64,000 nucleotides of DNA from Cololabis saira (Eukaryota; Chordata; Actinopteri; Beloniformes; Belonidae), in assembly GCF_033807715.1 (NCBI RefSeq), contig NC_084599.1, positions 13,207,125 through 13,271,124 of the forward strand, written 5' to 3'. A program made the translations under genes and the position numbers. Positions 63,201-64,000 of this stretch are shown here, one piece after another; positions within the stretch are counted from its first letter, which is position 1, and the number at the start of each line of letters is the position of its first letter. The notes beneath the pieces were generated by a model. The model did no database searches. It had not been told where the DNA came from and saw only the letters and a program-made list of their open reading frames with translations.

Positions 63201-63311
63201 GAGCTTTGCTGCGGGTGTGGAAGCGGGTCTCCGACGTGGTGTCCGACATCACCAGCTCCAGCATCCTACAGATTGTCCGCCTTAAAACTAAGCAGCATAA
63301 CAAACAAGTTG
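13228..63311 (+). CDS. sbno2: Strawberry notch homolog 2 (30 coding exons, 3' end beyond window)
   Basis: SBNO2 proteins are nuclear helicase-like transcriptional co-regulators; mammalian SBNO2 is known as an IL-10/STAT3-induced repressor of inflammatory genes. Thirty exons join in phase into 1209 residues plus one base. Visible landmarks are the P-loop [11 protein letters not shown] (residues 301-311, Lys308), DECH (411-414), SAT (444-446), a basic segment KRKRKPRGR (650-658), an acidic Ser tract (about 676-702) and [11 protein letters not shown] (841-851). From memory, human SBNO2 is about 1366 residues, so roughly 150 C-terminal residues should lie past base 64000. SBNO2 is preferred to SBNO1 because the N-terminus ([12 protein letters not shown] start, [15 protein letters not shown]) and the exon 24 segment resemble SBNO2. 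Teleosts have a and b copies and I cannot tell which this is. All junctions are inferred, not transcript-verified. Confidence 0.95.
13985..14347 (+). mobile_element. Second, 5'-truncated copy of the hAT family at 6456
   Basis: The stretch from about 14020 (aaaatgatcccacacc, then gctttgctgcgtttgc, then gtcgctgtcactgttttcgg) repeats 6931-7040 nearly base for base. It ends gaggaatcgctgcagcccta at 14347, a hAT right end. The left terminal repeat is missing. Lies in sbno2 intron 1. Confidence 0.7.
14776..15986 (+). mobile_element. hAT element with decayed ZBED-type transposase start, TSD GTTTGGAT
   Basis: Ends TAGGGCTGAACGATAT...ATATCGTTCAGCCCTA with exact 8-bp duplications GTTTGGAT at 14768-14775 and 15987-15994. 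1211 bp. From ATG 15112 the frame reads [20 protein letters not shown], then an in-frame TAA (15175-15177), then [20 protein letters not shown] and [13 protein letters not shown], a BED zinc-finger start (W-x-x-F...C-x2-C) truncated after the cysteines. Transposase clearly dead. Confidence 0.9.
15995..16796. other. Intron 1 remainder, nothing recognised
   Basis: Unique-looking AT-rich sequence leading to the pyrimidine-rich acceptor of coding exon 2. Confidence 0.5.
16797..16885 (+). CDS. sbno2: sbno2 coding exon 2 (residues 37-65)
   Basis: Acceptor ...cttgtctttcag at 16795-16796 and consensus donor GTAAGT at 16886. The 89 nt enter in phase 0 and leave two bases (CA) that pair with the G opening exon 3 to make Gln. 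It encodes [18 protein letters not shown] and continues to SGNQ. Without this exon, exons 1 and 3 do not join in frame: exon 3 hits a stop in the frame left by exon 1. The sequence is poorly conserved, as expected for the N-terminus, so the support is splice sites and phase. Confidence 0.8.
16994..18231 (+). mobile_element. Kolobok-like element flanked by TTAA
   Basis: Left end AGCAGCACAACGTAACTTTC and right end (complement) AGCGACACTACGTAACTTTT are imperfect inverted repeats, bounded by TTAA at 16990-16993 and 18232-18235. TTAA duplication is characteristic of Kolobok and piggyBac; the extended TACGTAAC repeat favours a Kolobok-type MITE-like family (inferred). A frame at about 17178-17335 reads [20 protein letters not shown], then [20 protein letters not shown], which looks like a leftover exon of unrecognised element protein. 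A hairpin MITE is nested at 17659-17801. Confidence 0.7.
17659..17801. mobile_element. Hairpin (foldback) MITE
   Basis: Long near-perfect inverted repeat: arms of about 62 bases starting TTTATGGTTCTGCGTTAAAT at 17667 and ending with the complement at 17793, centred on gcaccgtacgttgcg. Very GC- and CpG-rich compared with the flanks. A shortened relative is at 27511-27597. Confidence 0.85.
18236..19303. other. Intron 2 stretch with a LINE tail at about 18330-18412
   Basis: 18330-18412 (gtggctccagcagactctcg ... gtgggtatagaaaatggatgg) is a + strand copy of the tail seen antisense at 3165. The remainder is unremarkable AT-rich sequence. Confidence 0.5.
19304..19450 (+). mobile_element. hAT end (TAGGGCTGTCA...AACGCGTTAA type), partial
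   Basis: Starts tagggctgtcagagttaacg with repeated GCGTTAA/TTAACGC motifs, a well-known vertebrate hAT terminal region. No right terminus found; it is followed directly by a long GT microsatellite. Confidence 0.6.
19454..19564. repeat. (GT)n microsatellite, about 110 bp
   Basis: Almost uninterrupted GT dinucleotides with a few TTTG interruptions near the left end. Gives a spurious Cys/Val polypeptide frame. Confidence 0.97.
19565..21570. other. Intron 2, nothing recognised
   Basis: AT-rich sequence with a T20 run at about 20062-20080. No exon compatible with sbno2 phase and no clear transposon ends. Confidence 0.5.
21574..21860 (+). mobile_element. Harbinger-like transposon left end, partial
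   Basis: Starts gccccgtttccactgagcgg and continues with gttcggtccagtacggtccg and cgtttccactgcaagtcgg, the repeated 'cgtttccactg / ggtacggtcc' pattern of fish PIF/Harbinger elements. A short frame from about 21777 ([16 protein letters not shown]) follows. Right end not found. Confidence 0.5.
22212..22769. mobile_element. Non-autonomous hAT (Charlie-like), TSD GTCTATAG
   Basis: Ends CAGGGGTATTCAACTAG...CAATTGAATATCCCTG with subterminal 'gggccacat / ggcccgcgggcc' blocks, the classic vertebrate Charlie/hAT MITE structure. Exact 8-bp duplications GTCTATAG at 22204-22211 and 22770-22777. Contains a T23 run at 22651-22673. Confidence 0.93.
22778..24959. other. Intron 2 end, no exon confirmed
   Basis: No transposon recognised. 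Around 24300-24465 the sequence ends in cttcaccttcg|GTAAGA, a good donor, so an alternative noncoding first exon is conceivable but unproven. Confidence 0.4.
24960..25083 (+). CDS. sbno2: sbno2 coding exon 3 (residues 66-107)
   Basis: Acceptor tttttcctccag at 24958-24959. The exon opens with G (completing CAG) and reads [20 protein letters not shown] and on to PKNRDFSQ. The segment is rich in Asn, Ser, Thr and Met and probably disordered. The donor GTTGGT is weak. Ends in phase 0. Confidence 0.85.
25084..27030. other. Intron 3, first part
   Basis: Mostly unassigned. 26270-26580 is less AT-rich and looks repeat-like (gcggcccccaccagaagtgg), but I could not place it. A perfect 14-base hairpin is at 26604-26634. 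Confidence 0.5.
26604..26634. repeat. Perfect inverted repeat (14-base arms, 3-base loop)
   Basis: ATTTACCTTTAATC, loop AGT, then its exact complement. It is followed at 26652-26690 by AAT/GAT trinucleotide-rich sequence. Confidence 0.9.
27039..27706 (-). mobile_element. hAT element with frameshifted BED-finger start, TSD CTGTGGAC
   Basis: Ends TAGGGATGGGCGGTAT...AATATCGCCCATTCCTA; exact 8-bp duplications CTGTGGAC at 27031-27038 and 27707-27714; 668 bp. On the minus strand, ATG at 27502 opens [20 protein letters not shown] and, after a frame change, [14 protein letters not shown], the start of a ZBED-type transposase BED finger. A shortened hairpin MITE is inserted at 27511-27597, just upstream of that ATG on the minus strand. 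Confidence 0.9.
27511..27597. mobile_element. Shortened hairpin MITE nested in the hAT element
   Basis: 22-base perfect arms (27518-27539 and 27569-27590, starting TTTATGGTTCTGCG) of the same family as 17659-17801, with most of the central hairpin deleted. Confidence 0.8.
27715..28175. other. Intron 3, nothing recognised
   Basis: AT-rich, no exon or clear repeat. Confidence 0.5.
28391..28800 (-). repeat. Fish interspersed repeat with (ATTG)n tail, antisense
   Basis: The + strand starts caatcaatcaaccaaccaat, then ctttatttgtatagcacttt, and continues with gtgttccagactttgggaat and ggagcaaggccatttaaag. This layout is common in percomorph genomes as a retroposed repeat on the opposite strand. Family not named with confidence. 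Confidence 0.55.
29083..29925 (+). mobile_element. RTE/Rex3-like LINE, 5'-truncated, catalytic Asp lost
   Basis: A 790-base open frame encodes the C-terminal end of a reverse transcriptase: [16 protein letters not shown] (29103 on; normally FADD, here FAAD), [13 protein letters not shown], then [30 protein letters not shown] and a stop near 29897. It is followed by gataagcggctgaaaatgga and a TGGA tail, as in Rex3-type elements. The frame remained open but the F/YxDD active site is destroyed. Confidence 0.8.
30182..31043 (-). mobile_element. Decayed hAT transposon with BED finger on minus strand
   Basis: Left end gggatgtacc followed by T26, and the 'gattcagatacctgagctttgggtatt' / 'gatcggtatcataac' pattern typical of one hAT family. 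A minus-strand frame (30582-30818) has [20 protein letters not shown] and [13 protein letters not shown], a BED finger with C-x2-C and H but with the final His replaced. CACCTAG occurs at both borders (30175-30181 and 31044-31050), 7 of 8 bases of a possible duplication. Confidence 0.6.
34302..34366. repeat. (TA)n(TG)n microsatellite
   Basis: tatatatatatgtgtgtg... running to a tgtattgtgtgtg end. Confidence 0.95.
35789..35842. repeat. Homopyrimidine tract (CTCC/CCCT repeats)
   Basis: About 50 bases made only of C and T with degenerate ctccctcc units. A mirror-like composition able to form triplex (H-DNA) in principle. Confidence 0.85.
40930..41382 (-). mobile_element. Rex1/CR1-like LINE 3' end, antisense
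   Basis: The minus-strand frame (41113-41382) contains [20 protein letters not shown], then [14 protein letters not shown], which I recognise as the C-terminal tail of fish Rex1/CR1-type retrotransposon proteins. It is followed on that strand by a 3' UTR ending near 40930 (aattgaattg). 5'-truncated. Confidence 0.6.
41383..42049. other. Intron 3, nothing recognised
   Basis: No exon or identifiable repeat. Confidence 0.45.
42060..42456 (-). mobile_element. L1-like retroposed fragment, antisense, TSD GTTTTTGAAG
   Basis: Starts on + with T16 (a poly(A) tail on the minus strand) and is bounded by GTTTTTGAAG at 42050-42059 and 42457-42466, with a further TTTT shared on both sides. The target duplication and poly(A) tail indicate LINE-machinery insertion. 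The interior is a 3' UTR-like sequence with long A runs at 42242-42294. Source family not identified; could be SINE-like. Confidence 0.75.
42467..43357. other. Intron 3, nothing recognised
   Basis: Purine-rich patch (gaaaggagagagagagaag) at about 42670. No exon. Confidence 0.45.
43366..43957. mobile_element. Non-autonomous hAT element, TSD GTAGCAGC
   Basis: Ends CAGAGGTGGACAGAGTAC...TGTCCACCACTG with 'gtacttgagtaagagtac' and 'aagtaaaagtaa' repeats, a very common fish family. Exact 8-bp duplications GTAGCAGC at 43358-43365 and 43958-43965. 592 bp. Confidence 0.93.
43966..49107. other. Intron 3, last part
   Basis: Mostly unassigned. 44214-44330 shares an unclassified repeat with 49797-49905. 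46688-46860 (T-rich start, then A-rich) may be an antisense retroposon 3' end. Ends at the strong acceptor of coding exon 4. Confidence 0.45.
44214..44330 (+). repeat. Copy A of an unclassified intronic repeat
   Basis: aaatgcagcatgatttgaag, then ttggatggagataaagatga and ccctgcaagtccaaac match 49797-49905 (aaatgcagtgtgatgtaaag, ttgggtggagataaaggtaa, acctgcaaatctaaac) with scattered substitutions. Confidence 0.6.
49108..49284 (+). CDS. sbno2: sbno2 coding exon 4 (residues 108-166)
   Basis: Strong acceptor ctttgtcttcag and donor GTCAGT. Encodes [20 protein letters not shown], followed by LSEYAD and [15 protein letters not shown]. This aligns with remembered human SBNO2 (SSVDSLSDIVD and NQVSTIWDDN) and is the first clearly SBNO2-specific segment. 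59 codons, phase 0 at both ends. Confidence 0.93.
49285..50769. other. Intron 4, contains repeat copy B
   Basis: Otherwise no feature recognised. Ends in a tandem acceptor before exon 5. Confidence 0.5.
49797..49905 (+). repeat. Copy B of the unclassified intronic repeat
   Basis: Same orientation as copy A, about 5.6 kb away but in intron 4 rather than intron 3. It is preceded by a T18 run at about 49743-49760, which copy A lacks. Confidence 0.6.
50770..50856 (+). CDS. sbno2: sbno2 coding exon 5 (residues 167-195)
   Basis: Reads [20 protein letters not shown] then STPPLGGFQ. Matches the SBNO2 segment just before the acidic stretch. The acceptor is a tandem NAGNAG (ACAG|CAG|AAT), so the first Gln may be optional. 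Donor GTAGCC, phase 0. Confidence 0.88.
50857..51906. other. Intron 5, nothing recognised
   Basis: AT-rich, ends at ggtgttttcag. Confidence 0.5.
51907..52012 (+). CDS. sbno2: sbno2 coding exon 6 (residues 196-230)
   Basis: Acceptor ggtgttttcag, donor GTACGT. Encodes [20 protein letters not shown] followed by [15 protein letters not shown]. The acidic block and the E-L-G-H-x-[DE]-T-Y-A motif are conserved in SBNO2. Leaves one base, completed as Ser by exon 7. Confidence 0.94.
52124..52284 (+). CDS. sbno2: sbno2 coding exon 7 (residues 231-284)
   Basis: Encodes [20 protein letters not shown], then [12 protein letters not shown] and [15 protein letters not shown]. The [14 protein letters not shown] stretch is a family hallmark leading into the helicase core, where LxALQLEAxxYAC acts as the Q-motif-like entry. 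Acceptor cttatgttcag, donor GTGAGC, phase 0 exit. Confidence 0.96.
52390..52523 (+). CDS. sbno2: sbno2 coding exon 8, Walker A exon (residues 285-328)
   Basis: Encodes [20 protein letters not shown], then [31 protein letters not shown] is the SBNO P-loop (motif I), with Lys308 as the nucleotide-binding lysine. Acceptor tactctcag, donor GTAAGA. Leaves two bases (TG), completed as Trp. Confidence 0.97.
52641..52731 (+). CDS. sbno2: sbno2 coding exon 9 (residues 329-359)
   Basis: Encodes (W)[20 protein letters not shown], then [10 protein letters not shown], part of the first helicase lobe (motif Ia region) and near-identical to remembered vertebrate SBNO2. Acceptor ttgccctcag, donor GTAGGT, phase 0 exit. 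Confidence 0.96.
52846..52989 (+). CDS. sbno2: sbno2 coding exon 10 (residues 360-407)
   Basis: Encodes [36 protein letters not shown] and [12 protein letters not shown]. The acceptor (gtgatgatag) has almost no polypyrimidine tract. The donor GTATCCTTT is not major-spliceosome consensus but matches the U12-type 5' splice site. Protein conservation fixes both borders. Phase 0 at both ends. Confidence 0.95.
52990..53795 (+). other. Intron 10 of sbno2, predicted U12-type (minor spliceosome)
   Basis: The 5' splice site reads GTATCCTTTA, an exact match to the U12-type GT-subtype consensus. A CCTTGAC branch-site match (consensus TTCCTTRAC) puts the branch A at 53779, 16 nt before the last intron base (53795). 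The acceptor has no polypyrimidine tract next to the AG. Classification rests on motif match only. No coding potential is visible inside this 806-nt intron. Confidence 0.8.
53796..53913 (+). CDS. sbno2: sbno2 coding exon 11, DECH-box exon (residues 408-446)
   Basis: Encodes [20 protein letters not shown], then [23 protein letters not shown] (residues 411-414) is helicase motif II, which binds Mg-ATP. SAT (444-446) is motif III. Acceptor acactgtag, donor GTAGGC. Leaves one base. Confidence 0.97.
54003..54108 (+). CDS. sbno2: sbno2 coding exon 12 (residues 447-481)
   Basis: Encodes [20 protein letters not shown], then [15 protein letters not shown], a nearly invariant SBNO stretch. Acceptor tcatctcttcag, donor GTTTGT. 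Leaves two bases (AG), completed as Arg. Confidence 0.96.
54189..54342 (+). CDS. sbno2: sbno2 coding exon 13 (residues 482-533)
   Basis: Encodes [20 protein letters not shown], then [16 protein letters not shown] and YNKAAQL. Identical to remembered human SBNO2 over most of its first 30 residues. Acceptor tttttttccag, donor GTGAGT, phase 0 exit. Confidence 0.96.
54451..54627 (+). CDS. sbno2: sbno2 coding exon 14 (residues 534-592)
   Basis: Encodes [40 protein letters not shown] and [19 protein letters not shown]. [21 protein letters not shown] is a family signature. Acceptor ctgtgtctag, donor GTCAGC, phase 0 both ends. Confidence 0.96.
54628..55111. other. Intron 14, nothing recognised
   Basis: Ordinary AT-rich intron between two phase-0 exon ends; no repeat ends visible. 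Confidence 0.5.
55112..55209 (+). CDS. sbno2: sbno2 coding exon 15 (residues 593-624)
   Basis: Encodes [20 protein letters not shown], then [12 protein letters not shown]. The GLQSTGE motif lies at the start of the second helicase lobe. Acceptor cttccaccacag, donor GTGAGT. Leaves two bases (GA), completed as Glu. Confidence 0.96.
55210..55797. other. Intron 15, nothing recognised
   Basis: Interrupts the Glu625 codon. No repeat or extra exon recognised. Confidence 0.5.
55798..55880 (+). CDS. sbno2: sbno2 coding exon 16 (residues 625-652)
   Basis: Encodes [20 protein letters not shown], then KAPGNKRK. The basic tail starts a bipartite-like nuclear localisation signal that continues in exon 17. 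Acceptor ttgttctag, donor GTAAGT. Leaves one base. Confidence 0.95.
56053..56235 (+). CDS. sbno2: sbno2 coding exon 17, basic/acidic linker (residues 653-713)
   Basis: Encodes [40 protein letters not shown] and [16 protein letters not shown]. Basic residues are followed by a Ser/Asp-rich tract typical of CK2-like phosphorylation sites (inferred). The segment is about 20 residues shorter than remembered human SBNO2 before the KQDLL motif. Donor GTAGTT. Leaves one base. Confidence 0.94.
56349..56470 (+). CDS. sbno2: sbno2 coding exon 18 (residues 714-754)
   Basis: Encodes [20 protein letters not shown], then [22 protein letters not shown] predicted helix (KQDLLxKIxxLGxELPxNTLDxLID) that is conserved in the family. 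Acceptor gtgctcacag, donor GTATGA, phase 0 exit. Confidence 0.95.
56580..56711 (+). CDS. sbno2: sbno2 coding exon 19 (residues 755-798)
   Basis: Encodes [20 protein letters not shown], then [20 protein letters not shown] and [13 protein letters not shown] and N[IV]REKxRFM are SBNO helicase C-terminal signatures. Acceptor ttcttacag, donor GTCAGC, phase 0 both ends. Confidence 0.96.
56835..56970 (+). CDS. sbno2: sbno2 coding exon 20 (residues 799-843)
   Basis: Encodes [40 protein letters not shown] and AIQQF. Corresponds to helicase motifs IV-V (SEASSSGxSLxAD and [15 protein letters not shown]). Acceptor ttcttgcag, donor GTAAGC. Leaves one base. Confidence 0.97.
56971..57740. other. Intron 20, nothing recognised
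   Basis: Splits the Gly844 codon ahead of the motif VI exon. No repeat recognised. Confidence 0.5.
57741..57853 (+). CDS. sbno2: sbno2 coding exon 21, motif VI exon (residues 844-881)
   Basis: Encodes [20 protein letters not shown], then [26 protein letters not shown] is the motif VI equivalent, with arginine fingers expected to contact ATP. Acceptor gtcttttcag, donor GTAAAT, phase 0 exit. Confidence 0.97.
57854..58990. other. Intron 21, nothing recognised
   Basis: A minus-strand frame at 57977-58159 has no family match. Ordinary intron otherwise. Confidence 0.5.
58991..59062 (+). CDS. sbno2: sbno2 coding exon 22 (residues 882-905)
   Basis: Encodes [20 protein letters not shown], then FENK; every residue agrees with remembered human SBNO2. 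Acceptor cactttgcag, donor GTGGGC, phase 0 both ends. Confidence 0.97.
59190..59298 (+). CDS. sbno2: sbno2 coding exon 23 (residues 906-941)
   Basis: Encodes [20 protein letters not shown], then [16 protein letters not shown]. The YPGG and FFRD motifs are shared with vertebrate SBNO2; the middle is variable. Acceptor ttttttacag, donor GTATGT. Leaves one base. Confidence 0.95.
59397..59468 (+). CDS. sbno2: sbno2 coding exon 24 (residues 942-965)
   Basis: Encodes [20 protein letters not shown], then STEK. It replaces the variable DMKQGLLSVGIGG-like segment of mammals and is a good place to separate teleost a and b copies. Acceptor tttctag, donor GTATAG. Leaves one base. Confidence 0.94.
59576..59719 (+). 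CDS. sbno2: sbno2 coding exon 25 (residues 966-1013)
   Basis: Encodes [40 protein letters not shown] and GKYDMGIL. ITKFLNRxLGLxVxxQNxLFxYF is a conserved SBNO core segment. Acceptor tttatcccag, donor GTATGA. Leaves one base. Confidence 0.96.
60022..60116 (+). CDS. sbno2: sbno2 coding exon 26 (residues 1014-1045)
   Basis: Encodes [20 protein letters not shown], then [12 protein letters not shown]. Acceptor gtccctaacag, donor GTACGA, phase 0 exit. The next intron contains a possible 15-nt microexon. Confidence 0.95.
60117..61200. other. Intron 26, contains a near-perfect palindrome
   Basis: 60715-60731 and 60733-60749 are 17-base arms (CCTCACCTCCGCAGCTC and complement, 16 of 17 pairing) around one C. 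Apart from this, nothing recognised. Confidence 0.7.
61201..61293 (+). CDS. sbno2: sbno2 coding exon 27 (residues 1046-1076)
   Basis: Encodes [20 protein letters not shown], then [11 protein letters not shown]. ISVDRGxxWxxA is the family motif. Acceptor ctgcattacag, donor GTGAGT, phase 0 both ends. Confidence 0.96.
61411..61542 (+). CDS. sbno2: sbno2 coding exon 28 (residues 1077-1120)
   Basis: Encodes [40 protein letters not shown] and RYRK. RGNxPxxLLAEQ and VYKPNIG are conserved. Acceptor ctccccaaag, donor GTAGGA, phase 0 both ends. Confidence 0.96.
61543..62048. other. Intron 28, nothing recognised
   Basis: AT-rich, ends at the acceptor gtacatttttccag. No repeat ends seen. Confidence 0.5.
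62049..62125 (+). CDS. sbno2: sbno2 coding exon 29 (residues 1121-1145)
   Basis: Encodes [20 protein letters not shown], then CSHAN. VxAEEAxxxWE and CSHxxW are conserved. Acceptor tttttccag, donor GTAAGT. Leaves two bases (TG), completed as Trp. Confidence 0.95.
62358..63060 (-). mobile_element. LINE-like 3' UTR fragment in intron 29, antisense
   Basis: Begins on + with T23 followed by aaatagatttttattgattt and A-rich, C-rich tracts (cccacacccccccagatac), like the antisense 3' UTR of an L1-type element, and reaches a second T20 run at 63036-63055. No target duplication found; right border uncertain. Confidence 0.55.
63121..63311 (+). CDS. sbno2: sbno2 coding exon 30 (residues 1146-1209), last in window
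   Basis: Encodes (W)[40 protein letters not shown] and [17 protein letters not shown], then QVG. [15 protein letters not shown] and [16 protein letters not shown] are conserved; the family continues IKIPEGC after this point, so at least one more exon lies beyond the window. Acceptor tcttcccttcag, donor GTTAGT. Leaves one base. Confidence 0.95.
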
Positions 63312-63547
63312 GTTAGTACATCCACCGCTTCAACTGGTTCACACTTAACCACACATTTTACTCTGTGTAGCTTTCCAGAACATCTTTCAGGCCTAGGCCC
63401 AGAGTTTAACATGTGAATGTGATTTGAATGATTTGTTCTGTTGATAAAAAGCGATGCAGTCTCAGTGCTAATGTGAGAAATGTGGGGGTTTTTTCTCACT
63501 TTTGTTGTTTTATCTCTTCTGAGGTTTCGTAAATATAACATTTATAT

Positions 63548-63830
63548 TGAAAGTTGTACATTGTACATTTCTGTCTATACTTTTTACCTATCCTAAGTTC
63601 CTAAGTCACTTTTGTACAGACTCACCCGGCACTTTAAAACCTAATTTTGTACATTTCTGGTCTACATTTTATTTTACTGTTTATACTTTTTATTGTTTAT
63701 ACATTTCATTTTATTTTATCTCTTATATATTTGTTTTTATATTTGTATTGTGTTGCACCAATCCCCAAAACAAATTCCTCGTGTGAAAACTTGGCAATAA
63801 ACCCTTTTCTGATTCTGATTCTGATTCTGA
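63548..63830 (+). mobile_element. L2-like LINE 3' end with (CTGATT)n tail
   Basis: Contains ttgtacatttctggtctaca, tgcaccaatccccaaaacaa, attcctcgtgtgaaaacttg and gcaataaacccttttctgat, followed by repeats of tctgat. This is the standard 3' UTR and hexamer tail of a widespread fish LINE. It lies in the intron after exon 30. Confidence 0.75.
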
Positions 63831-64000
63831 AAGTACAAAGTCAGAATATTTAAGCTTTTTGAACATAAACGAACATTTGAACATAAAATCGAAGCTAAAA
63901 ATGTGTTTTTATAATTATTCATTTGATTATTTTACAATAATCTGCAAACATGGAAATTATGAACGCTTTGAAAAAATAAATATATCGTATTATATTTATA

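Noticed and set aside
1..64000. tRNA, rRNA, snRNA genes and CRISPR arrays
   Set aside because: No cloverleaf, Pol III box pair, snRNA motif or regularly spaced repeat array was seen on either strand by eye.

Overview
The window is vertebrate nuclear DNA, almost certainly from a ray-finned (teleost) fish. It is AT-rich, has long GT-AG introns, and carries a dense load of typical fish transposons: hAT elements with intact 8-bp target-site duplications, a TTAA-flanked Kolobok-like element, hairpin MITEs, RTE/Rex- and L2-like LINE tails and a solo LTR. No bacterial or viral genome organisation is present.

The one protein-coding gene that can be supported is strawberry notch homolog 2 (sbno2; the sequence alone does not say whether it is teleost sbno2a or sbno2b). 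It is on the + strand. I assembled 30 coding exons from 13228 to 63311, using splice sites, reading phase and my recollection of the SBNO2 family. They join without a frame break into 1209 codons plus one base, from the initiator Met to near the C-terminus; the last exon(s) lie beyond base 64000. The protein has a disordered N-terminus, a P-loop (GAGVGKGRT), a DECH box, SAT and RTHRSNQ helicase motifs, a lysine/arginine-rich nuclear localisation segment followed by an acidic serine tract, and the conserved SBNO C-terminal region.

Layout. 1-13108: presumed upstream or first-intron DNA with no supported gene, holding LINE tails, hAT pieces, a solo LTR at 8629-8988 and two adjacent palindromes at 12722-12782. 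13109-13335: exon with 5' UTR (two short uORFs) and the start codon. 13336-16796, 16886-24959 and 25084-49107: three long introns packed with transposons. 49108-63311: 27 closely spaced exons encoding the body of the protein. Intron 10 (52990-53795) has the signature of a minor-spliceosome (U12-type) intron. 63312-64000: start of the next intron, with a LINE 3' end.

The most interesting points are the likely U12-type intron directly before the DECH exon, a possible in-frame 15-nt microexon inside a palindrome in intron 26, the uORF stop that overlaps the first AUG, a NAGNAG acceptor, and four separate remnants of BED zinc-finger exons from hAT transposases within 25 kb. I found no evidence of a completely new kind of system.
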